64,000 nucleotides of DNA. It comes from Dyadobacter bucti (GTDB lineage: Bacteria; Bacteroidota; Bacteroidia; Cytophagales; Spirosomataceae). The translations under genes were made by a program, and so were the position numbers. The notes under the pieces were generated by a model, which saw nothing but the letters and a program-made list of their open reading frames with translations, was not told the origin of the DNA and made no database searches. The first letter of the stretch is position 1, and every line of letters starts with the position of its first letter. Shown one piece after another: positions 54,630 through 61,601 of the stretch. Location of the stretch: contig NZ_SWFP01000007.1 in the NCBI RefSeq assembly GCF_005869225.1, positions 186,001 to 250,000 of the forward strand, written 5' to 3'.

Positions 54630-55691
54630 TCATTGACCGTTTTTCCTGCATTCCAGAATCGTATGGTAACTATCCCCGATCAGCGGGTATGTTTCAACAA
54701 CTTCAAAACCTGCCTGCCTTACCAGGTCTTTCATAACTTCGACGCGGTACATTTTGCTGTTCCCATTGGCCATGATCGTAAAATAAAGAGATGTAGCCAC
54801 CAGACTATAATGTGCTGCAGGATAATTCTGGTTATCAAAAAATGGTTCCAGGATGTACAAAGTCGTGTCTTCGGAGGCAGCCTGCCACGCATTCTGCAAT
54901 ATCTGCACGATTTGTTCCTTCGAGAAGCAGTCCAGAAACTGGCTCATCCAGATCACGTCAGCACCCTGAGGTATTTTCTGGTCAACATCAAGGAGATCAA
55001 TCTTGTGGAAATCGATCCGTTCCAGTAATCCCAGTTCCGTCGCATTTGCTTTGGCCACATTCAGCTGCACAGGCAAATCCAGAATTTTGATTTTCACTTC
55101 GGGGTCGTAATCGCAACATGCAAAAGACCATTTTCCGGTATTGCCGCCCACATCAAATATCATTTTCGGTTTCTTCCGGAAAACAATTTTGAGCGCCTCG
55201 GGAAATGCGTTATCGGAATAGTAGTGATCAAATTCAAACCATGACGTTTTTGCCGGCTCCGGCAGGATCGAAAGACCTTCATATATGGTGGGCCAGTCGC
55301 CCAGCACCTTGAGACCTTCGGGCTTTCCGTTCACAATACTTTTTGTCATGGCTTTCGCCCCGAGATAACAAACATCATTCATGAAATTGACATTCACCTT
55401 GGTCATCTCGTCTTTCAGAAGAAAAAAGCCGACCTTACTGATCTTCACCAGCGAGTTTTCAATTTCCACGACACCGATGATCTCGGCAGCTTCAATCAGC
55501 AATGTGATGCCGTACTCGGAAACATCCAGCTTTTCGACAATCGTGTCAATGCTCACTCCCTGACGGTGGGAACTGATAAACTGGAGAATCCCCAGGTCCC
55601 GCAAGGCAATGACCGCCTGAAAATACATCGGGCCGAATGCTATTTTCTGGGCTTCATACTTGGCTTCAATAGCCGACAATTCTTTTTTCAT
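54630..55691 (-). CDS. SAM-dependent O-methyltransferase
   Basis: A 353-residue class I methyltransferase of the O-methyltransferase_2 layout. The N-terminal half is a winged-helix dimerisation domain (about 20-100); the C-terminal half has the SAM motif D-V-G-G-N-T-G-K-W (about 180-188), an acidic motif D-L-P-V, and the post-motif E-P-F-F-D-N near residue 283. It probably methylates a phenolic hydroxyl of the aryl or resorcinol part; the exact acceptor is inferred. Genes follow on both sides with short gaps. Confidence 0.88.
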   Translation of the reverse strand: MKKELSAIEAKYEAQKIAFGPMYFQAVIALRDLGILQFISSHRQGVSIDTIVEKLDVSEYGITLLIEAAEIIGVVEIENSLVKISKVGFFLLKDEMTKVNVNFMNDVCYLGAKAMTKSIVNGKPEGLKVLGDWPTIYEGLSILPEPAKTSWFEFDHYYSDNAFPEALKIVFRKKPKMIFDVGGNTGKWSFACCDYDPEVKIKILDLPVQLNVAKANATELGLLERIDFHKIDLLDVDQKIPQGADVIWMSQFLDCFSKEQIVQILQNAWQAASEDTTLYILEPFFDNQNYPAAHYSLVATSLYFTIMANGNSKMYRVEVMKDLVRQAGFEVVETYPLIGDSYHTILECRKNGQ

Positions 55692-55700
55692 TCTGTGCTT

Positions 55701-56426
55701 TTATAGTTCCTTACTTTCTGCCGAAGCAGCTATCATCCTGTTCTTGTATCGTCTTCTGTATCTTTTTTTCTTAAGATCTTCTTCATGCCAAATAATATAC
55801 TTCCCCATGGTCCCTCTGAACCTCTGGAAAAAATTTTCCCTGTCCGAGAGTTTCACAAAACCTTCTCTTGTTGTGTTTTTCGGGTCAATTTCAGGTTCGT
55901 AGAGGTTCATGATCTTCAGCGTGTCGACCACTGTCGGAAGTAATCCGATGGGCAGCTCGAAGCGCCTGATGAACTTTCGCATGTAGCTGGTTTGTATAGG
56001 ATCGGTGGCGAGGGCTATTTTTGAAAACCCGAGTTTTTTGGCCAACCGGTAAGAGTAGTAAACGTTTTCCGTGCTGTGTTCCGCTTTTTCTTCGGTGAAC
56101 AAATTGGCCTTTGGAATACCCAGCGCCTCCGCGTAAGTGGCCATCACCCGGCTTTCGATATATGGAGTAGCCACCGCAGAGCCCGAAAAAATGACGTTTT
56201 TGGTATAGCCGTTGGAGAAAAGATAATAGGCCCAGTGTATGCGCATCTGCAAAACCATGTCCCATTTCTCTCCGTTGTAAGGAAACCCCGGAACAATAAC
56301 TGCGTCATAGGGCTGATTTTCAAGGCCTTTATGATAAGCTTTCGCTGCCGAGCGGTATAGAATTTTCCCACATCCTGAAAATATGAACGCAGCTAACAAC
56401 GTGAAGATCAACGGGACAATTCGCAC
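55701..56426 (-). CDS. DUF218 (YdcF/SanA/ElyC-like) protein
   Basis: A 241-residue protein with an N-terminal signal/lipobox region (about 5-20, F-S-G-C) and a DUF218 domain. Key blocks: V-I-V-P-G-F-P (about 44-50), then V-I-F-S-G-S-A-V, E-H-S-T-E-N-V-Y-Y-S and I-A-L-A-T-D-P-I-Q-T. DUF218 proteins act in cell-envelope processes; their chemistry is not settled. It may help the product reach the outer membrane. A conspicuous inverted repeat lies in the gap before it. Confidence 0.85.
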   Translation of the reverse strand: MRIVPLIFTLLAAFIFSGCGKILYRSAAKAYHKGLENQPYDAVIVPGFPYNGEKWDMVLQMRIHWAYYLFSNGYTKNVIFSGSAVATPYIESRVMATYAEALGIPKANLFTEEKAEHSTENVYYSYRLAKKLGFSKIALATDPIQTSYMRKFIRRFELPIGLLPTVVDTLKIMNLYEPEIDPKNTTREGFVKLSDRENFFQRFRGTMGKYIIWHEEDLKKKRYRRRYKNRMIAASAESKEL

Positions 56427-56449
56427 AATTATGGGCTATCGGTTAACGA

Positions 56450-56497
56450 GTAAGCTGTGAAACGTTTACCAAATAAGGCAAACAAATCACAGCTTAC
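56450..56497. promoter_or_regulatory. Inverted repeat of unknown role upstream of the DUF218 gene
   Basis: GTAAGCTGTGA (56450-56460) pairs with TCACAGCTTAC (56487-56497) in 11 perfect pairs, and GTTTACC/GGCAAAC inside the loop can pair with one mismatch, so RNA from this gap could fold into a long hairpin. On the minus strand there is no T run after the second arm, so it is not a normal intrinsic terminator. It could be an mRNA-processing element, an attenuator or a protein site. Confidence 0.45.
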
Positions 56498-56562
56498 AAA
56501 AAATTCGCTTTGGTATCGGTAATAAAATACTGGTTTTAAAAATAAGCAATTCTATTCATTTT

Positions 56563-57195
56563 TTATCCCTTAAATTGCTTGCTCCACTTTTTATACAGCT
56601 TGGAATCTATCTCGTTATTGATTTTATAAACGCCTCCGGCCCAATAATTGCGGAAACCAAACCCTCCGGCTTTCCCTTCAACCTTTTCCGTATAAAGCAT
56701 TTTTTTGGTGCTCAGATCTATGAAAGTGACCCAGGCTGTGAGTTTTTCGGCTGTTTTACTAAGGCTTTCCACAACATATACCACGCCGATCCCGTCTTTT
56801 TCGCTTAACGAGTATTTCGCAACCGACTTTTTAACCTGGTCTTCCGTGATACTGTATGCATCGTCTGTGATGTTGTCCGCAACATTTGCCGCCTTGTTGA
56901 GCTTCACCATGTCCTCCACTTTGGACATATACTGATCATCTTTAAGGCTGAAAGGTTTCTGAAGTGAAAACTTCTTCGGCTCCATTTCGATCAGATTATT
57001 CCAGCTTACCATGTGCTGGTTCTGAATGGCACTGGGATCAGTAAAACCGATTTTACCGATATACTTTGCCTGCGTAAAATCCAGGCCCAGGAATACCAGT
57101 TTTGCCTTGCCCGAAAAAAGATCTGCCATAGAATTCTGAGCGGAAACATTTCCGCCCACAAGCAATACCATTACAAAGAGTAACAACTTTTTCAT
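56563..57195 (-). CDS. Secreted protein of unknown function
   Basis: A 210-residue exported protein with a clear signal peptide (M-K-K-L-L-L-F-V ... V-S-A-Q). The mature part has an A-W-V-T-F-I-D-L-S-T-K-K-M-L strand set late in the sequence, as in DUF4410/CsgG-like envelope proteins, but no family is certain. The next upstream gene also encodes a secreted protein of nearly the same length and similar layout. Both lie between the DUF218 gene and the ligase in the cluster. Confidence 0.7.
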   Translation of the reverse strand: MKKLLLFVMVLLVGGNVSAQNSMADLFSGKAKLVFLGLDFTQAKYIGKIGFTDPSAIQNQHMVSWNNLIEMEPKKFSLQKPFSLKDDQYMSKVEDMVKLNKAANVADNITDDAYSITEDQVKKSVAKYSLSEKDGIGVVYVVESLSKTAEKLTAWVTFIDLSTKKMLYTEKVEGKAGGFGFRNYWAGGVYKINNEIDSKLYKKWSKQFKG

Positions 57196-57273
57196 AACAC
57201 CGAAAATATTAAAATGAGAAAAAATAATGTTCAGACCGTTGATTTTTGATGATTAACCTGTGTTGCATGGCCG

Positions 57274-57888
57274 TTACTTCAATTTTTTATCAAGAAATGC
57301 GGCCAGTGATTTCCCTGCTTTTGCGTAAGACTCGGCGATCCTTACGCCAGTGTCAAAATCAAAACCTCCGAACTGGCCACCAGGCACATTCCGCATGGTA
57401 ATTTCGGCAACCTTGGAAGATTTATTCGCCGATTCCACCAGGTCGATTTCATAATCCACGTAAGCGTTTTTCCGCATCACTCCTACGTTGAAGCCGGGCT
57501 CGACGAATTTCGTGCGGACAATAAAAGTGTATGCAGCGTCCGGTCTGGCCTGAACCGCTGTCAAGCCTTTGTCTTCCATTCCTTTATTAAAAAGCTCTTC
57601 GAACTTTGGTTCGTAGCGGTTTTTTCTGTCATCTGCCCAAGCCTTTCGCCAGGTATCTCCCTTACCCGCTTCCTTCCCATTATATTCAGCCGTTTTTTTA
57701 TCAAGATACTCCTTTTCGGTAGCAAATTTGCCTACCCCAAACTCAGAATAATCGTACTCTACATTCACTGTTTTCTGACCGGACAATACGTTCACATCCC
57801 CGGACCTCAAATCCACCCGCTGGGCAAACAAACTGCTCGTGCCTCCTGCAACAATAGCTATTACAGCTACGTAAATCAACTTTTTCAT
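57274..57888 (-). CDS. Secreted protein, DUF4410/CsgG-like layout
   Basis: A 204-residue exported protein (M-K-K-L-I-Y-V-A ... L-F-A-Q, cleavage near residue 22). The mature part has F-E-E-L-F-N-K-G-M, a run of strands (Y-T-F-I-V-R-T-K-F) and a late Y-E-I-D-L-V-E, the order expected for periplasmic or outer-membrane proteins with an anticodon-fold-like core. No enzyme motif is present. It starts 36 bases downstream of the aryl ligase gene's stop. Confidence 0.7.
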   Translation of the reverse strand: MKKLIYVAVIAIVAGGTSSLFAQRVDLRSGDVNVLSGQKTVNVEYDYSEFGVGKFATEKEYLDKKTAEYNGKEAGKGDTWRKAWADDRKNRYEPKFEELFNKGMEDKGLTAVQARPDAAYTFIVRTKFVEPGFNVGVMRKNAYVDYEIDLVESANKSSKVAEITMRNVPGGQFGGFDFDTGVRIAESYAKAGKSLAAFLDKKLK

Positions 57889-57923
57889 GTTTTTTATCTT
57901 TTATTTTTATGGTAATAGAGGCG

Positions 57924-59186
57924 TCAAATATATACCAATTTTTCAGGTTTGCGTTTCTCCTGTTTGTATATTCGAAAGGTTAGTTCTTCAGCGGTTATAA
58001 ATTCCAGGGAGGGGGTTACGCGCAGTCTGGATTTGAACAAAGAATACAGCATTTCTTTGAAAACAGCGGTTTGCAGTTGCAGCGGTAACAGGATCGTGAT
58101 CTCATCATTTCCGAACTCGTTTTTGGAAACAACCACCTGGTAAAGCTCAATTTCCTTGACCATATCCAGTATGTCAAAAAGTGCCGGCGGAAATATAGTA
58201 GTACCTTTAAATTTGATCATCTGCTGCTTGCGCCCTACCACCGGCCCAAGCCGGGTGCTGCGACGGCCACACGCACAGGGGCTATAATAAACATGGCATA
58301 AGTCTCCTGTTTTGTAACGCAAAAGCGGCATTCCCTCTACACCCAGTGTTGTCACCACTACTTCTCCCAGCTCACCTTCACTCACCACATTGCCTTCCTC
58401 ATCCACCACTTCCAGGATCAGCAAACCGGGATTGAGGTGCCCGCCTTTTCCTTCTATGCATTCAGTAAAAGCAGCCCCCATTTCGGTGGAAGCATAGGTT
58501 GAATACAGCTTAACATCCCAATCCGAAGTAATCCTTTTCCCAAGTTCATTGAGCGAGAAATCCGGGTTCCGGATCGGCTCTCCTATGCATATGATGGATT
58601 TAATATTGGAAGCTTTGTAGTCGATCCCGTTTGCCACTGCATAATCAATAAGACGTGGAATGAACGACGGGATCGCGATAATGACCGTTGGAGAAAACCG
58701 CTGAATGGATTCCCATTGAAGGTATGGCGCCCCGGGGCCAACGCGGATCATCCCGGCGCCCATTTTACGGGCACCCATCCAGTAGGCCAAACCGGCCATA
58801 AAACGACGGTCGATGGTGGTCATGAGCTGGTAAATATCCTCCTCGCTCCCACCTGAACAACGAAAGGACTCTGATTCATTCTCGGCGAGCCTTTCCACAT
58901 CGGCGTCAGTCAGGTAAAATGCCACAGGATCGCTCAGTGTCCCTGATGTAGTTACAAAATCGGTGATCCTGTTTTTCGGGACACAGAGGAAATCATCATT
59001 AAATCCCGCAAGGTCGTCCTTCGTTGTGAACGGCAGCCGTTTTAAATCCTCGGGTGACTGAATGGAAGCAATATCGATGCCTGTTTCGCGAAATACTTTT
59101 TGATAATAAGGAGAATTCGCCGAAACATATCTCAGCAACTGGCGAAGCTTCTCGCCTTGCAGAGCATTTGTGATTTCAGATGTCAT
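57924..59186 (-). CDS. Aryl-acid AMP ligase (phenylacetate-CoA ligase-like)
   Basis: A 420-residue AMP-forming ligase of the PaaK branch. Motifs: F-T-T-K-D-D-L near residue 53, T-S-G-T-L (about 85-89, the glycine-poor P-loop analogue), Y-S-T-Y-A-S-T-E-M-G (about 226-235), Y-K-T-G-D-L (about 291-296) and G-R-K-Q-Q-M-I-K-F-K-G-T. It should activate a carboxylic acid, most simply a hydroxycinnamic-type starter, for loading on CoA or the cluster ACP. The starter is inferred, since no ammonia-lyase is in the window. The C45 hydrolase gene lies 39 bases upstream. Confidence 0.85.
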   Translation of the reverse strand: MTSEITNALQGEKLRQLLRYVSANSPYYQKVFRETGIDIASIQSPEDLKRLPFTTKDDLAGFNDDFLCVPKNRITDFVTTSGTLSDPVAFYLTDADVERLAENESESFRCSGGSEEDIYQLMTTIDRRFMAGLAYWMGARKMGAGMIRVGPGAPYLQWESIQRFSPTVIIAIPSFIPRLIDYAVANGIDYKASNIKSIICIGEPIRNPDFSLNELGKRITSDWDVKLYSTYASTEMGAAFTECIEGKGGHLNPGLLILEVVDEEGNVVSEGELGEVVVTTLGVEGMPLLRYKTGDLCHVYYSPCACGRRSTRLGPVVGRKQQMIKFKGTTIFPPALFDILDMVKEIELYQVVVSKNEFGNDEITILLPLQLQTAVFKEMLYSLFKSRLRVTPSLEFITAEELTFRIYKQEKRKPEKLVYI

Positions 59187-59225
59187 GTCAGGGATAGGAT
59201 AAATACGATGATTCGGATTGGATAG

Positions 59226-60905
59226 CTAGCCTTTTTTACATTCTTCGATCTTTGCCCTGATGGCTTTTTCTTCGTTCAATGAAGACACCACGTGCAACAA
59301 AGATTCCTGATAGTAGCTGATTGCTTTTTCAAAATTCTTATTTTTCTGATAATAATCTCCCAAAAACAAATAGGTAAGATAACTCTCCGGATTATTGGCT
59401 ACGAATGCCATTTCTTCTTTCGGGGTGAGTTCAAAAGGGATCCCGAGCATAACATATTTGCTGATGCGCTGCTTGGTTTGCTTGAATGCTTCAAACTTTT
59501 TATAGTCCTCAGAGTTCAGGAAAGGATCCTTTTGAATGGTGAGCGAATCCACAGCCGCGAATTTTCCGTTTTGCGCAAACACTTTGTTCAGATCATAGTA
59601 AATAAATTCACCAAGCTGGTAGGGAGGCGTTGAAATCCATAGCTCGCGCCTGGCTGGCTTAAAAAGAATCCCGTGATGCGCAATGAGCTGGTTCAGCGAT
59701 CTGGCATTGCCGTAACCTATAAACTGGTCCTTTACACCCATCTTATCCCTCAAAATCTCCGCCGCATCTTTGGTATCGATCGGGTATTTGCGCGTCATCA
59801 GCTCGCTCATCCGGTCAAATCTCGATTTCGAATCTGTGTCTTTGATATTATTGATATTGACCGGGTCTTTCACAAATGCATTACCCTGATAATGATTGGC
59901 ACAAACGAGATAGTCCTTGCCCGACTCGTAAACATCCATTTTCTGAGGCGATTTTTCAATTATAACCGCCTTATCGTCCGCCGCAGAGCCAATTAGTAAA
60001 GATTCCGAAACGAACGTTTCGCTCTTTTTCGCAATTTTTGCCGCCTCTTCAATTGTGCCTGCATACTGGAGAATTTCCCTCGCCAGCAGTGAAATAGGCT
60101 CCTTGGCGGTGTAAGGAATGTCGGATTTGGAAGCGTTAAGTGTGACAGTTATTCCCTTCTCATTCATCCCCGAAACCACCCCCGTTAAGCCGGCCCAGGA
60201 GTAGGAGGCAAATTTGTAACCATTGTCGGGATTCATGAACACGATGAGCTTATCCTCGGCAAATGCATCGCCCATATAAAAATCAAAATTGCGGGCTATC
60301 AGCAGGGTGGAATCATTGGAAAGCCCGTGGTTAACAGCAAATGAAGTACAGCCGACCATATTAAGATCCGTCAGTGCGTGCCCGATGTCATGCGCCGCAT
60401 GATAGTTGAGGATTCGGTAATATTTCGGACCGATGTAATTGAATTGATCTGAAAAAGACTGGGCGACCCCGTAAATTTCCTGCTGGTTTTCTTCCGGAAT
60501 ATATTTATAAATATCTCTGTTGAACCAGCCCACAAACCCCTTAAGAACCTGCAGAAAAAAAGCGTTCGGAATCATTTCCTTGATCTGGCTCACAAAATGA
60601 ACTTCCTGTTTCTCCATCAGCTCTTTTGCCAAAACCCCATAAATCAGGCCCCTTTCGTAAGGACTTCCCTCAAGGTACATTTCCCAGATCCCATGATTAT
60701 TTTTTTTCAACCAGCAATTACCCACCGCGTAATGATCCGGCCCTAATTGTACGCGTTGGTAACTCTCGGCAGTTTTAGTACTTTCAAGCCTGGGTGTGGG
60801 TACTTTGATGCGCAGCATGAACAGCCCGAAAAGGATACCGCAGATCAACACAAAAATGCTTACTGATTTCAGCACAATCCGCGCTGCTTTATTTTTTGGC
60901 CACAT
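59226..60905 (-). CDS. C45-family Ntn-hydrolase, acyltransferase-like, with TPR-like tail
   Basis: A 559-residue protein with an N-terminal membrane anchor (about 10-31), a peptidase C45 domain and a C-terminal helical repeat (about 510-555) resembling a TPR. C45 enzymes (acyl-CoA:6-aminopenicillanic acid acyltransferase type) cleave themselves to expose a catalytic cysteine; C186 in V-G-C-T-S-F-A is the obvious candidate, followed by A-R-N-F-D-F-Y. It could hydrolyse or transfer an acyl group outside the inner membrane. The 37-base gap to the divergent phosphopantetheinyl transferase must contain both starts. Confidence 0.85.
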   Translation of the reverse strand: MWPKNKAARIVLKSVSIFVLICGILFGLFMLRIKVPTPRLESTKTAESYQRVQLGPDHYAVGNCWLKKNNHGIWEMYLEGSPYERGLIYGVLAKELMEKQEVHFVSQIKEMIPNAFFLQVLKGFVGWFNRDIYKYIPEENQQEIYGVAQSFSDQFNYIGPKYYRILNYHAAHDIGHALTDLNMVGCTSFAVNHGLSNDSTLLIARNFDFYMGDAFAEDKLIVFMNPDNGYKFASYSWAGLTGVVSGMNEKGITVTLNASKSDIPYTAKEPISLLAREILQYAGTIEEAAKIAKKSETFVSESLLIGSAADDKAVIIEKSPQKMDVYESGKDYLVCANHYQGNAFVKDPVNINNIKDTDSKSRFDRMSELMTRKYPIDTKDAAEILRDKMGVKDQFIGYGNARSLNQLIAHHGILFKPARRELWISTPPYQLGEFIYYDLNKVFAQNGKFAAVDSLTIQKDPFLNSEDYKKFEAFKQTKQRISKYVMLGIPFELTPKEEMAFVANNPESYLTYLFLGDYYQKNKNFEKAISYYQESLLHVVSSLNEEKAIRAKIEECKKG

Positions 60906-60942
60906 ACTAAGTTGAACGAAGGAGAATCAAAATTAAGAATAA

Positions 60943-61566
60943 ATGAGCATCCGTTATATAAAAAGGCTTTCAGAAGATGCGATGCTCGGGCTTTGGCAAA
61001 TGTCCGAATCCTGGCAGGAACTAAGCGAACAACTGCAACTATCCGCTGCTGATCACCAAGTTCTGGAAGGCAAAAAAACAGAGAGCCGCAAGAAAGAATG
61101 GCTTGCCTGCCGGGTGCTGTTAAAAGCAATGGCCCCGGAATCCGGACGCATTACTTATGATGAAAATCGTAAACCACATGTTACAGGGAACAATCACTTC
61201 ATTTCCATGTCGCATTCCGGCGATTTTGCGAGTGTTTATCTGCACAAAAAAAAATCTGTCGGAGTAGATATTCAAAAAATGAAAAATTCCATTTCGAAGG
61301 GTGCTGATTACTTCCTCCATAGTTCCGAACAGGCGTGGGTTGACTTTTCCGATAATCTTACCATGCACCTGATATGGTCCGCCAAGGAATCCGGTTTTAA
61401 ATATGCCGGCAATTCCGAGCTGGATCTGAAAAAACATATTGTTACAAAACAGTTTTCCGGCAACCAAAATGGTATTATTGAGGTTTCCATTGATGATACC
61501 ATTTTCAAATCCGTTATGGTGAGCTATGATACTTTCGAGGATTATGTGCTGACCTGGACCCTATAA
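60943..61566 (+). CDS. 4'-phosphopantetheinyl transferase
   Basis: A 207-residue enzyme of the Sfp-like superfamily. Signature motifs are S-V-G-V-D-I-Q (about 100-106) for Mg/CoA binding and W-S-A-K-E-S-G-F-K (about 146-154). It attaches phosphopantetheine from CoA to S43 of the cluster ACP, turning it into the active carrier. It is the only rightward cluster gene and is divergent from the C45 gene. The PIG-L gene begins 35 bases after its stop. Confidence 0.92.
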   Translation: MSIRYIKRLSEDAMLGLWQMSESWQELSEQLQLSAADHQVLEGKKTESRKKEWLACRVLLKAMAPESGRITYDENRKPHVTGNNHFISMSHSGDFASVYLHKKKSVGVDIQKMKNSISKGADYFLHSSEQAWVDFSDNLTMHLIWSAKESGFKYAGNSELDLKKHIVTKQFSGNQNGIIEVSIDDTIFKSVMVSYDTFEDYVLTWTL

Positions 61567-61601
61567 TACTGACAACCACCATTTCCAATCCTGAACCTTT
61601 T

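Noticed and set aside
56450-56497. Intrinsic terminator in the dar cluster
   Set aside because: The inverted repeat is strong, but no T run follows it on the minus strand, the direction of transcription; reported as an inverted repeat only.
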